DNA of 15,930 nt from an uncultured Lachnospiraceae bacterium (GCA_910588535.1 CAJUOO010000070.1:1-15930); one strand, 5' to 3'. Shown: positions 1 to 6,250, counted from the first letter of the stretch. The notes: generated from the letters alone by a model not told the origin. Translations and numbers: made by a program.

Positions 1-3
1 CTA

Positions 4-41
4 ATTGCAATACAGTTGTATGTCGCTGTATGTATTGCAAT
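4..41 (+). terminator. Inverted repeat, possible terminator of an upstream gene
   Basis: An 11-bp perfect inverted repeat (ATTGCAATACA at 4-14, complement at 31-41) encloses a 16-base loop. It is followed on the plus strand by CCC and then a T-rich run at 45-55. The stem is A+T-rich and the T-run starts three bases late, so it would be a weak intrinsic terminator for a gene ending left of the window. A protein-binding palindrome is the alternative. The inner part also pairs in another register, because CTGTA/TGTA is repeated on the right arm. Confidence 0.35.
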
Positions 42-311
42 CCCTTCTTTTTTCTTAACGAAATATTTTGTATTCTTGTTTATATTTAAACAATTCTTTT
101 CTCGTTTGTCCTTTTTATAGATAACTATATTTTTAATATACTATTTGAAAAAGCATTGTGTTTTTTTGCTGTTTTGGAGTATAATAAGCATGAATATTAC
201 TATATAGCTTGAGGAGGAAGATCTTAGTATAAGCAATTTCATTAATTTCTCATTTACAATCTCATATTTGGAAAATATTGTAAACTATTCTGTATTCTTT
301 TTCACCATATA
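42..311. other. Gene-free A+T-rich stretch
   Basis: No coding region is supported here. There is a TATAAT at 180-185 with a poor TTGTGT 18 bases upstream (156-161), and a strong Shine-Dalgarno-like GAGGAGG at 211-217. No ATG, GTG or TTG stands at a usable distance after that site, and stop codons follow at once. It may be a decayed gene start or chance. Confidence 0.4.
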
Positions 312-340
312 ATGACAATTAATACAACAGAGCATATAAT
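312..340 (+). promoter_or_regulatory. Sigma-A type promoter of the XRE gene
   Basis: ATGACA (312-317, five of six bases match the -35 consensus), a 17-base spacer, and a perfect TATAAT (335-340). Transcription would start near 347, giving a leader of about 75 bases before the start codon at 423. A short TTACC/GGTAA inverted repeat (371-375 with 388-392) lies in this leader and could be an operator for self-repression. That is only a guess. Confidence 0.65.
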
Positions 341-422
341 GATGTAAAATAATACACATTATAATCTGTATTACCTACTATATTATTGGTAAGATTTAGA
401 TAGTATATGGAGGTGCGAACAC

Positions 423-758
423 ATGGATCGGAACAAAAAAGGATTAAATGTAGAAATAGGGAAACGGCTAAGAGAGGTTAGAGATAATCTGGGTTATACA
501 CAATTTCAATTTGCAGAAATTTTAGGTGTGGGAGAGGAGCATTATCGAAAGATTGAGCTGGGTGCCAGTGGATTGACAGTTCAGAAAATTAGGCTTTTAT
601 ACGACCACTTAAATATTGATGCCACATATTTGATAGCAGGAGAAAAGAAGGAAGGCTCAGATATTGATTATTTTCTCACAAATTGCACTAATGTGGAGAG
701 AAGAGAAATTATGCATAGAATGTTTGAATATATGGAAAGAATACTTAATAAAGAATAA
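423..758 (+). CDS. Small XRE/Cro-C1-family helix-turn-helix regulator
   Basis: A 111-residue DNA-binding protein, probably a transcription repressor acting as a dimer. The N-terminal two thirds form an XRE/Cro-C1 domain (about residues 9-72). Scaffold helix 1 is IGKRLREVRDNLGYTQ, and the helix-turn-helix spans about T26 to G47 with the typical TQFQFAEILGV and YRKIELG segments. LTVQKIRLLYDHLNID follows as the closing helices. Residues 78-111 are a charged helical tail (ERREIMHRMFEYMERIL), likely for dimerisation. The ATG is preceded by GGAGGTG at 409-415 with 7 bases spacing. It is a single-gene unit with its own promoter and terminator, convergent with the acyltransferase gene. Target genes are unknown. 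Self-regulation is plausible but not shown. No phage or plasmid genes are next to it. Confidence 0.85.
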   Translation: MDRNKKGLNVEIGKRLREVRDNLGYTQFQFAEILGVGEEHYRKIELGASGLTVQKIRLLYDHLNIDATYLIAGEKKEGSDIDYFLTNCTNVERREIMHRMFEYMERILNKE

Positions 759-764
759 AATTAA

Positions 765-820
765 AAACAATACTGTATCTAGTTAAAGCTTATAAATTGA
801 CCAGATACAGTATTATTTTT
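765..820. terminator. Bidirectional terminator between convergent genes
   Basis: A 12-bp perfect stem (AATACTGTATCT at 769-780 with its complement at 803-814) has a 22-base loop. It is followed by a T-run at 816-820 on the plus strand and, read on the minus strand, by T-rich sequence from the A-run at 763-767. It closes the XRE gene (stop at 756-758) and the acyltransferase gene on the other strand, whose stop codon lies inside the T-run at 819-821. Confidence 0.8.
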
Positions 821-1880
821 AAACTTTTTTGGACCAATGAAAATATTTATATAATAGATCATATCCTTTTCCCACTAGCAGAAATAAAAACAATACTGTT
901 CCAGTCATCAGAAAGGAAATATTATCAGGTACATTTCCCATCATAATATAGTGTGTTCCTGTTATCCAATATACAAACTCTCTTACAAGATAGATTAACA
1001 AAGTATGGCTCGCAAATAAGGGAAGGGAATGTTGGCCGTACCATTCTAAAAGACGACATCTGTTTATAACAAATGAAAACAGTACAACTGCCATAATTCC
1101 AAAGATCATTGACGCGAGGAACAAGGAGACTGTTCCATATATAAGATTACAGATATTTACATAGCCATTTAAAAAGGCACCAAAATAAATATTGAGAAAA
1201 CATGCAGAAGGTATTAGTAAGTATGCCCATTTGGAAGCCTTCTCTATAAGATTATATTTTTTGGTCAGAAAGCCAAGGATATAGCAAAAGGCTCCAATAC
1301 AAGCTGAGTCCATATGAAAGGGTATTCTGCCGGTCAAGGGAATGTACGGCTGAATTCGCCACAGATTGCTGGCGATCGGTATTAACAGCAAAGCAGCGAA
1401 AAGCTGGAGCAAAACAGGTAATCTGTGACATAATTTATACCATATAAAAAAATAAAACTCTGCCCAAAATAAGGATGCAAGAAACCAAACTTGTCCAATA
1501 TACAGATTAATAGGCTGCATAAAAAGAAAACAATGTTTAAGCTGCGAAATCCATCCATCATCAAATATAACAGCTCGGTAGGAAGGAATTAACATGCAGA
1601 TTAGAAATCCTATCGCAGTAATTATAAAATATGGAAGAAGTCTTTGATTTGTTTTTTTTGTGACATAAGAAGAGAAACTACCTTTTATATCCTTTGCACA
1701 CATGCCTGCCAGAAAAAAGAAGAGAGGCATATGAAAGCTGAAGATCCAATTAAATAAAAAAGAGTTTCCTGTTACAATATGGCCAAGAACAAGGAAAATT
1801 AAGGCGATTCCCCGTGCTATATCAATATAATAGGTTCTATTATTTTGAACAACAGTATTATAAGTTTTATTATCTTTCAT
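819..1880 (-). CDS. AT3-family membrane acyltransferase (OatA/NodX/WecH type)
   Basis: A polytopic inner-membrane protein of 353 residues, the usual size for acyltransferase family 3. This family moves acetyl or similar acyl groups onto surface sugars such as peptidoglycan, exopolysaccharide, teichoic acid or O-antigen. Family marks seen: the YIDIARGIALIFLVLGH segment, giving the R(X10)H pair as R23 and H34; FSFHMPLFFFLAGM at about 48-60; and RLLPYF at 80-85. Many hydrophobic helices follow to the end, about ten by eye. No extracellular SGNH esterase domain is present, so it is a stand-alone AT3 protein. Start choice is uncertain: the ATG at 1880 lies 17 bases past an AAAGGA (1898-1903), whereas an in-frame TTG at 1895 is only 2 bases from it and would add five residues. 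The natural acceptor cannot be told. No glycan synthesis genes are adjacent. Confidence 0.85.
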   Translation of the reverse strand: MKDNKTYNTVVQNNRTYYIDIARGIALIFLVLGHIVTGNSFLFNWIFSFHMPLFFFLAGMCAKDIKGSFSSYVTKKTNQRLLPYFIITAIGFLICMLIPSYRAVIFDDGWISQLKHCFLFMQPINLYIGQVWFLASLFWAEFYFFIWYKLCHRLPVLLQLFAALLLIPIASNLWRIQPYIPLTGRIPFHMDSACIGAFCYILGFLTKKYNLIEKASKWAYLLIPSACFLNIYFGAFLNGYVNICNLIYGTVSLFLASMIFGIMAVVLFSFVINRCRLLEWYGQHSLPLFASHTLLIYLVREFVYWITGTHYIMMGNVPDNISFLMTGTVLFLFLLVGKGYDLLYKYFHWSKKV

Positions 1881-1916
1881 ATTGTAAACTGCCAATATCC
1901 TTTCGATATAATTTCA

Positions 1917-1922
1917 TTATAT
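1917..1922 (-). promoter_or_regulatory. Probable -10 element for the acyltransferase gene
   Basis: Read on the minus strand this is a perfect TATAAT, about 37-42 bases upstream of the ATG at 1880. The best -35 at 17 bases spacing (TTATAG, 1940-1945) is weak. The leader would be very short, starting close to the AAAGGA ribosome binding site. Confidence 0.4.
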
Positions 1923-1980
1923 TCTAGTTTTGTATCAGACTATAAAATTAGTATTTCCATATGAAAGGAGAATCAGTCAA

Positions 1981-2026
1981 TAAAAAAGGAAACTGTACCG
2001 CAGATAGCGGAATATAGTTTCCTTAT
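1981..2026 (-). terminator. Intrinsic terminator downstream of the FliD-like gene
   Basis: A 12-bp stem (1986-1997 with 2013-2024, one G-U pair) is extended after an AA bulge by CCGC/GCGG around a five-base loop. On the minus strand the stem is followed by TTTTTTA. It lies about 190 bases past the stop codon of the FliD-like gene. The rest of this 320-base gap (1896-2215) shows no coding region. The 3' part of the transcript (2027-2215) is A+T-rich with no feature I can name. Confidence 0.75.
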
Positions 2027-2215
2027 TGGTATATTATAATATATTTGAAAAATTGTTTCTTTTACATATCTTGTTTCATGTGATGATGATATGATGCTTC
2101 TGTTATCTATTTTGACGCAAATCATTCACAAAAGAGCTTTTATACAATTATAAGAAAATATCATTCAAAATATTTTGTAAAATGCATTTATGACAATGTA
2201 TCACATATCCATTTA

Positions 2216-3511
2216 TTAAATATATCCATTAAAGATCATACCAGAATAAACAGAGATCTGATAAGGATTATTAAATGGACGTATTGGATTAGGGTATGAT
2301 ATCATAGTTTTTTTAATATAATTCATCGGGTCCAGAGAAATATGTTCCATCTGCCGCAGAAGTGCATTGCGGAAGGTGGTAATCTGTTCCGAATTGGATT
2401 CCATGGTTCCGTTCTCAACAGCGCGGATAATTTGTTCTTCGTCAGGTTGTAAAGTACCATCTTCCTGAACCATTAATCCACTGGAATCCAGCGTATCACG
2501 AAAGCGCTTGGTAATATAATTTAAATCCTTCAAAAGCTTGTTGCTAACAATATTTTCTACTATATTATCAGAAGAGGTGTCAGCGATGGCATGAAGGGAA
2601 TTATAGCTGTCAGCCAATCGTGTCATATTTCGTATTACTGTTTCAGTTGAGCGCTTCATGCCAATCTCTACAGGAGTTCCCGGCTCAGTCAGACCTTTGA
2701 GGGAGACAGAGTAGGTATTACCTATGGAGAAGGTATTGGACGGAGAGGAGGATTCCAGACCGTTGATTCGTACTTGAGCGTTCGTCGGAGGCTGGCTGGT
2801 GTGATTTAAGCCAAAGAAATCAACACTCCCCCTTGCTTTGCTAGAATTATCATCACTGATCTTAAAAGCATAGCCGCGATATTCATGAAATCCGGGCTGT
2901 ACTGCACTGATCTCTAAAGCGCTGCTTCCATTTCCATCTTTTAAGACACGTGCGGCTACACCGATATTTGAGCGGTTTACTAGATGTGCAAGCTTCTCCT
3001 GTATCTGTAGATTTGTATGATTTTCAGCAACTTTAAACTGAAATTCATATGAGCTGTCACCAACTGTCAGATCAAAGGAATATTGATCTGGTGTGAGATC
3101 CAGACGATTTGAAGCAACAAAATCGCCAGTATTCACCTGTGCGGTGGCAAGCTGAGTCACGTCGATCTGGTAGGCACTGCCCTCTTCTTCAGATGATGGG
3201 TCATCTCCTATATATTCTGCTTCCACGAGCTCCTCGTCGGAGGAATAAGCAGCCTTCTGCATAAAAGCAGACTCTTCCTCGCTGACGGTATCCAGCAGAA
3301 CATTGCGAAATGCACGAGAGCTTTCTTTTAGATCAATAGCGAGGCATTGAACATGCTCTGTCAGATTAATCTTATATAAAGGAGATTTTTTGTTCAGACG
3401 AACGATACTATTATATACATTGCGGAGTTCATTTCGCTTATGGGTGTCATATCGACAGCTTTCACGGCTTCCGTAAGTAGAGATATAGTATTGATATGCC
3501 GGGCTAATCAT
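2216..3511 (-). CDS. Orphan FliD-like (flagellar cap/HAP2-related) protein
   Basis: A 431-residue protein. The middle resembles the flagellar filament cap protein FliD. YQIDVTQLATAQVNTGDFVAS (114-134) is like the FliD N-terminal repeat. A hook-IN-like segment (about 170-207) includes NIGVAARVLKDGNGSSALEI. AQVRINGLESSSPSNTF plus the following YSVSLKGL (245-274) matches the FliD core around the conserved SSPSNT turn. The C-terminal third is helical, as in FliD_C, and ends in YSGMIFNGYI. The first about 75 residues (SPAYQYYISTYGSRESCRYD and onward) are not the usual FliD start. An acidic linker (76-111) follows. No signal peptide is seen. The ATG at 3511 has AAGGAG 8 bases upstream; an earlier in-frame start lacks this. 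The gene stands alone, with no flagellar genes nearby, divergent from rpmG. Function is unknown: it could be a second filament cap, an assembly factor, or a repurposed FliD fold. Confidence 0.7.
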   Translation of the reverse strand: MISPAYQYYISTYGSRESCRYDTHKRNELRNVYNSIVRLNKKSPLYKINLTEHVQCLAIDLKESSRAFRNVLLDTVSEEESAFMQKAAYSSDEELVEAEYIGDDPSSEEEGSAYQIDVTQLATAQVNTGDFVASNRLDLTPDQYSFDLTVGDSSYEFQFKVAENHTNLQIQEKLAHLVNRSNIGVAARVLKDGNGSSALEISAVQPGFHEYRGYAFKISDDNSSKARGSVDFFGLNHTSQPPTNAQVRINGLESSSPSNTFSIGNTYSVSLKGLTEPGTPVEIGMKRSTETVIRNMTRLADSYNSLHAIADTSSDNIVENIVSNKLLKDLNYITKRFRDTLDSSGLMVQEDGTLQPDEEQIIRAVENGTMESNSEQITTFRNALLRQMEHISLDPMNYIKKTMISYPNPIRPFNNPYQISVYSGMIFNGYI

Positions 3512-3568
3512 TCGCCTCACTCCTTTCCTGTATATGGAACAAGACAAAAACACTCTGTCTTATATCCT

Positions 3569-3597
3569 ATTATAAATATATATCGGTCATTTGTCAC
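3569..3597 (-). promoter_or_regulatory. Promoter of the FliD-like gene
   Basis: On the minus strand: GTGACA (3597-3592, five of six -35 matches), a 17-base spacer, and a perfect TATAAT (3574-3569). The transcript would start near 3562. Its first bases can form a 6-bp hairpin (AAGACA/TGTCTT, 3541-3561). The spacing looks like a vegetative sigma-A promoter, not the sigma-28 type typical for late flagellar genes. Confidence 0.65.
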
Positions 3598-3654
3598 TAG
3601 AAATTGAGAGAAATAAAAAGAAAATAAAAGAAAAGTAATTTTTTCTAAAATTTG

Positions 3655-3683
3655 TTGACGGGAATCATTTCTTGTGCTATAGT
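3655..3683 (+). promoter_or_regulatory. Promoter of the rpmG-secE-nusG-rplK-rplA operon
   Basis: TTGACG (3655-3660), a 17-base spacer and TATAGT (3678-3683), with an extended -10 TG at 3675-3676. Transcription would start near 3690 and give a leader of about 94 bases before rpmG. The promoter is divergent from that of the FliD-like gene, with about 58 bases between the two -35 elements. Confidence 0.8.
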
Positions 3684-3718
3684 ATGTTATTGAGAGATGG
3701 AAGAAGTCTTTTTTTTAT

Positions 3719-3748
3719 GCTCAAAATTCGGACAATGCCGATTTGAGC
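3719..3748 (+). promoter_or_regulatory. Hairpin in the rpmG leader
   Basis: GCTCAAA (3719-3725) pairs with TTTGAGC (3742-3748). After a two-base bulge, TCGG (3728-3731) pairs with CCGA (3738-3741) around a six-base loop. No T-run follows, so it is not a terminator. It follows a run of eight T (3709-3716). A nine-codon open frame (ATG at 3717, TGA at 3744-3746) overlaps the hairpin exactly but has no good ribosome binding site. Its role is unknown. Confidence 0.45.
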
Positions 3749-3783
3749 AGAAACCAAAATGAAGATAAGTGGAGGTGGAAGTT

Positions 3784-3933
3784 GTGCGCACAAAAATCAT
3801 ATTGGCATGTACAGAATGTAAGCAGCGTAATTACAACATGACAAAAGATAAGAAGACACATCCTGATAGGATGGAAACCAAGAAGTATTGCAGATTTTGC
3901 AGAACACACACGTTGCACAAGGAAACAAAATAG
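3784..3933 (+). CDS. rpmG: Large subunit ribosomal protein L33 (bL33)
   Basis: A 49-residue protein of the 50S subunit, near the E site. The frame begins with a GTG at 3784 and reads VRTKIILACTECKQRNYNMT through to RTHTLHKETK. The two zinc-knuckle pairs C9-x2-C12 and C36-x2-C39 are both present, so this is the zinc-binding form of L33. GGAGG at 3771-3775 lies 8 bases before the GTG, which supports this start. It is the first gene of the operon, 24 bases ahead of secE, the usual place of rpmG in Firmicutes. Cysteine-containing and cysteine-free L33 paralogues are often swapped according to zinc supply; whether this genome has the other form cannot be seen. Confidence 0.93.
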   Translation: MRTKIILACTECKQRNYNMTKDKKTHPDRMETKKYCRFCRTHTLHKETK

Positions 3934-3957
3934 GCAATTTCATTATGAGGTGAAGCT

Positions 3958-4161
3958 ATGGGAGAGACTGTAAAGACAGAGAAGGCTCCAAAGAAGAAAT
4001 GGATAGACGGACTAAAGGCCGAGTTTAAGAAGATTATTTGGCCGGATCAGAAGTCACTTGTGAGACAGACAGTTGCAGTTGTAGCTATTTCTGTGGTTCT
4101 GTGTGCAATTATTGCTGTTTTGGACGCAGTAATTCAGATGGGGCTTGGTTTCCTAATTTAG
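3958..4161 (+). CDS. secE: Preprotein translocase subunit SecE
   Basis: A 67-residue single-pass membrane protein, part of the SecYEG channel that exports proteins across the membrane. A charged N-terminal part is followed by the conserved amphipathic helix with KAEFKKIIWPDQKSLVRQT (about 20-38). One transmembrane helix follows (about 39-60, VVAISVVLCAIIAVLDAVI). This short single-helix form is normal for Gram-positive bacteria. GAGGTGA at 3947-3953 serves the ATG. It sits between rpmG and nusG, with only 19 bases to nusG, the classic secE-nusG pair. Confidence 0.95.
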   Translation: MGETVKTEKAPKKKWIDGLKAEFKKIIWPDQKSLVRQTVAVVAISVVLCAIIAVLDAVIQMGLGFLI

Positions 4162-4180
4162 TTGAGGGCAGGGTGATTGT

Positions 4181-4699
4181 ATGGCAGAGTCAAACTGGTA
4201 TGTAGTGCATACCTATTCGGGCTATGAGAATAAGGTGAAAGCGAATATTGAGAAGACGATAGAGAACAGAAAGCTTCAGGATCAGATTTTGGAGGTCGTT
4301 GTACCGATGCAGGATGTGGTTGAGGTGAAGAACGGATCGAAGAAGCAGGTGCAGAAGAAGCTGTTTCCGGGTTATGTGCTTATCAATATGGTTATGAATG
4401 ATGATACTTGGTATGTTGTCCGCAACACAAGGGGTGTCACCGGATTTGTAGGGCCCGGATCAAAGCCCGTTCATCTTACCGAGACAGAGATAAGACCGTT
4501 AGGAATCAAACCTGACAGTGAGGTAGTAGTAGACTTTGAGGTTGGTGACAGCGTTACTGTGACAGCCGGTGCATGGCAGGAGACAGTCGGCGTGATCAAG
4601 ACGATCAATCCGGGCAAGCAGAGCGTCACCATCACGGTTGATATGTTCGGCCGTGAGACCCCAGTTGAATTAAGCTTCACGGAGGTTAAGAAGCTGTAG
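4181..4699 (+). CDS. nusG: Transcription termination/antitermination factor NusG
   Basis: A 172-residue transcription elongation factor that binds the beta' clamp helices and the beta lobe of RNA polymerase. The NGN domain covers about residues 1-110. It has WYVVHTYSGYENKVKANIE at the start and KKLFPGYVLINMVMNDDTWY with RNTRGVTGFVG later. A linker leads to a C-terminal KOW domain (about 120-172: VGDSVTVTAGAWQETVGVIK). Length is ordinary for Firmicutes, with no inserted domain. It lies directly upstream of rplK in the usual order, and the 98-base gap to rplK holds an L1-site mimic but no convincing terminator, so the two are probably co-transcribed. Confidence 0.96.
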   Translation: MAESNWYVVHTYSGYENKVKANIEKTIENRKLQDQILEVVVPMQDVVEVKNGSKKQVQKKLFPGYVLINMVMNDDTWYVVRNTRGVTGFVGPGSKPVHLTETEIRPLGIKPDSEVVVDFEVGDSVTVTAGAWQETVGVIKTINPGKQSVTITVDMFGRETPVELSFTEVKKL

Positions 4700-4738
4700 C
4701 CTTCAAGTAAGTGTTTTTACGGATTATTTGAAACTTGG

Positions 4739-4774
4739 GTGGGAGATAAGAGAAATCTTGTCGCCAAATACCAC
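4739..4774 (+). promoter_or_regulatory. L1-binding-site mimic in the rplK leader
   Basis: The RNA reads GUGGGAG at 4739-4745, then a 6-bp stem (AUAAGA 4746-4751 with UCUUGU 4756-4761) closed by GAAA, then CGCCAAAUACCAC ending at 4774. GUGG pairs with CCAC to close an asymmetric internal loop. GUGGGAG and AAAUACCAC are the same conserved strands that form the L1 site at the foot of the 23S rRNA L1 stalk. The site lies just before the AGGAGGTG of rplK (4783-4790), so bound L1 would block ribosome entry. Autoregulation by L1 is known for the rplKA operon; binding here is inferred. Confidence 0.8.
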
Positions 4775-4797
4775 AATGATTTAGGAGGTGCCTTAAA

Positions 4798-5223
4798 ATG
4801 GCTAAGAAAGTTACTGGTTATATAAAATTGCAGATTCCTGCGGGAAAGGCTACACCAGCTCCACCAGTAGGTCCTGCACTTGGACAGCACGGTGTGAATA
4901 TTGTGCAGTTTACAAAGGAGTTTAATGCTAGAACAGCAGATCAGGATGGGATGATTATTCCTGTTGTTATCACTGTCTATGCGGATAGAAGCTTCAGCTT
5001 TATCACCAAAACTCCTCCCGCAGCAGTATTGCTGAAGAAGGCATGTAAGATTCAGTCAGGTTCCGCTGTGCCGAACAAGACAAAGGTAGCGAAGATTTCC
5101 AAAGCAGAGGTTCAAAAAATTGCAGAGCTTAAAATGCCTGATCTGAATGCAGCGAGCATTGAGGCTGCTATGAGCATGATTGCCGGCACAGCAAGAAGCA
5201 TGGGAATTACTGTGGAGGATTAA
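4798..5223 (+). CDS. rplK: Large subunit ribosomal protein L11 (uL11)
   Basis: A 141-residue protein that forms the base of the GTPase-associated stalk with 23S rRNA and L10. It is the target region of thiopeptide antibiotics and of stringent-factor sensing. The N-terminal domain has the hallmark KLQIPAGKATPAPPVGPALG and then QHGVNIVQFTKEFNART, with the proline-rich stretch intact. The C-terminal rRNA-binding domain holds SFITKTPPAAVLLKKA and ends in MIAGTARSMGITVED. Full standard length. AGGAGGTG lies 8 bases upstream of the ATG. It is followed by rplA 96 bases later. Confidence 0.97.
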   Translation: MAKKVTGYIKLQIPAGKATPAPPVGPALGQHGVNIVQFTKEFNARTADQDGMIIPVVITVYADRSFSFITKTPPAAVLLKKACKIQSGSAVPNKTKVAKISKAEVQKIAELKMPDLNAASIEAAMSMIAGTARSMGITVED

Positions 5224-5276
5224 GCTAGTTGGCTGATAGAATTTCCATGTATGTAACTAATAAGAGCTTATAATAT

Positions 5277-5306
5277 GTGGGAGGGCGAAGCCCGATGAAA
5301 TACCAC
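5277..5306 (+). promoter_or_regulatory. Second L1-binding-site mimic, in the rplA leader
   Basis: The RNA reads GUGGGA (5277-5282), stem GGGC/GCCC (5283-5286 with 5290-5293) with a GAA loop, then GAUGAAAUACCAC (5294-5306). GUGG pairs with CCAC as in the site before rplK, and the GAUGAAAUACCAC strand is closer still to the 23S rRNA L1 site. The TGGGAGGT ribosome binding site of rplA starts at the next base, so L1 binding would directly hide it. A perfect TATAAT at 5269-5274 just upstream has no matching -35 and is not called a promoter. Confidence 0.82.
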
Positions 5307-5319
5307 TGGGAGGTTAAAC

Positions 5320-6015
5320 ATGAAATCAGGTAAGAGATATGCAGAGGCTGCAAAATTAGTAGATCGAACAATACAATATGATGTAGCAGATGCGATTGCG
5401 CTTGTAAAGAAGACAGCAGGTGCAAAATTTAACGAGACAGTTGAAGTACACATCAGGACAGGCTGTGATGGACGTCATGCAGAGCAGCAGATTCGTGGTG
5501 CAGTAGTTCTTCCTCACGGAACAGGAAAAGCGGTGAAAGTTCTGGTATTTGCCAAGGGCGATAAGCTTGCTGAGGCTGAGGCAGCAGGAGCTGATTTCGT
5601 AGGCGGTGAGGAGCTGATCCCAAGAATTCAGAATGAGGGTTGGTTTGATTTTGATGTCGTGGTTGCGACACCAGATATGATGGGCGTAGTTGGACGTCTG
5701 GGCCGTGTGCTCGGACCGAAAGGCCTGATGCCAAATCCGAAGGCTGGAACAGTGACGATGGATGTGACGAAGGCTGTTAAAGATATTAAAGCAGGTAAGA
5801 TTGAATACAGGCTTGACAAGACGAATATTATCCATGTGCCGATCGGAAAGGTTTCCTTTACCGAGGAACAGCTAGCGGACAATTTCCAAACTCTCATTGA
5901 TGCAATTAATAAAGCAAAGCCCAGCGCAGTGAAGGGACAGTTCCTAAGAAGCGTAACTATGGCTTCCACAATGGGACCGGGCGTGAAGCTGAATGTTGTG
6001 AAGCTTGCAAACTAA
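5320..6015 (+). CDS. rplA: Large subunit ribosomal protein L1 (uL1)
   Basis: A 231-residue protein that forms the mobile L1 stalk, moves deacylated tRNA out of the E site, and in many bacteria represses translation of its own operon. Conserved parts: NETVEVHIRTGCD early; RGAVVLPHGTGKAVKVLVFA; PDMMGVVGRLGRVLGPKGLMPNPK (the domain II region with the conserved GPKGLMPNPK); GTVTMDVTKAVKDIKAGKIEYR and the C-terminal GQFLRSVTMASTMGPGVKLN. Standard length. GGGAGGT at 5308-5314 serves the ATG and abuts the L1-site mimic. It is the last gene of the first operon; the next promoter starts 8 bases past its stop. Confidence 0.97.
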   Translation: MKSGKRYAEAAKLVDRTIQYDVADAIALVKKTAGAKFNETVEVHIRTGCDGRHAEQQIRGAVVLPHGTGKAVKVLVFAKGDKLAEAEAAGADFVGGEELIPRIQNEGWFDFDVVVATPDMMGVVGRLGRVLGPKGLMPNPKAGTVTMDVTKAVKDIKAGKIEYRLDKTNIIHVPIGKVSFTEEQLADNFQTLIDAINKAKPSAVKGQFLRSVTMASTMGPGVKLNVVKLAN

Positions 6016-6022
6016 GAAAGGC

Positions 6023-6051
6023 TTGACAGATCAGACAGAACATGCTATACT
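6023..6051 (+). promoter_or_regulatory. Promoter of rplJ-rplL
   Basis: A perfect TTGACA (6023-6028), a 17-base spacer, and TATACT (6046-6051) with an extended TG at 6043-6044. It lies immediately after the rplA stop codon and reads into the L10 leader. It is the best match to consensus in the window. Confidence 0.85.
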
Positions 6052-6066
6052 GCACAAGTATGAAAA

Positions 6067-6185
6067 CTGCCAGAGACAGCAGGTGCCGGTAAACCGGCAT
6101 AAGAAGAAGCGCCTGCCGAGGTTATAAGATACTTATTTATCATAAGAGCTTATACTGCCTCTCTGTGCATACAGAGAGGCTTTTT
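6067..6185 (+). promoter_or_regulatory. Ribosomal protein L10 leader (attenuator)
   Basis: A complete Firmicutes-type L10 leader. The binding stem GCAGGTGC (6079-6086) pairs with GCGCCTGC (6109-6116). Below it the CC-AGAGACA / CGA-GG asymmetric loop (6070-6078, 6117-6121) resembles the kink-turn bound by L10(L12)4, and a small CGG/CCG hairpin with TAAA loop sits on top. The antiterminator is GAGG-TATAAG (6118-6128) pairing with CTTATA-CCTC (6149-6161), which uses up the 5' side of the terminator. When L10 holds 6120-6121 in the kink-turn stem, the antiterminator is weakened and the terminator can form. Binding and switching follow from the known leader family; the pairings are seen here. Confidence 0.9.
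6157..6185 (+). terminator. Attenuator terminator of the L10 leader
   Basis: A 10-bp perfect stem (GCCTCTCTGT at 6157-6166 with its complement at 6171-6180), loop GCAT, then TTTTT. Its 5' bases CCTC (6158-6161) are also part of the antiterminator, so the two are mutually exclusive. Confidence 0.92.
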
Positions 6186-6250
6186 GTGTGCGGGATGTAT
6201 ATAGAGTTGGCTGCAGTCGTAGCATATGTTTATATGCCTCGCACGGCGAG
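6186..6250 (+). other. Structured leader segment between attenuator and rplJ
   Basis: A long stem can form: GTGCG (6188-6192) with CGCAC (6240-6244), carrying on as GG/CT and TGTATA with one mismatch (6193-6201 with 6231-6239), and GCTGC/GTAGC (6210-6223 region) inside. Two hairpins compete with it: GCATAT/ATATGC with a GTTT loop (6222-6237) and CTCGC/GCGAG (6238-6250). It lies after the known leader and about 35 bases before the rplJ ribosome binding site. Function is unknown. Confidence 0.4.

Noticed and set aside
211..217. Strong Shine-Dalgarno-like GAGGAGG upstream of the XRE gene
   Set aside because: No start codon follows at a usable distance and stop codons come at once, so no gene is supported.
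763..899. Repeated 14-mer AAAAACAATACTGT at 763-776 and 886-899
   Set aside because: The sequence is A+T-rich and short. One copy is part of a terminator and the other lies in the acyltransferase coding region, so chance is the simplest explanation.
3934..3957. tRNA gene between rpmG and secE, as found in some Firmicutes
   Set aside because: The gap is only 24 bases, too short for a tRNA.
5356..5835. 159-codon open frame on the minus strand inside rplA
   Set aside because: It is antisense to a conserved ribosomal protein gene and has no domain or ribosome binding site that I can see.
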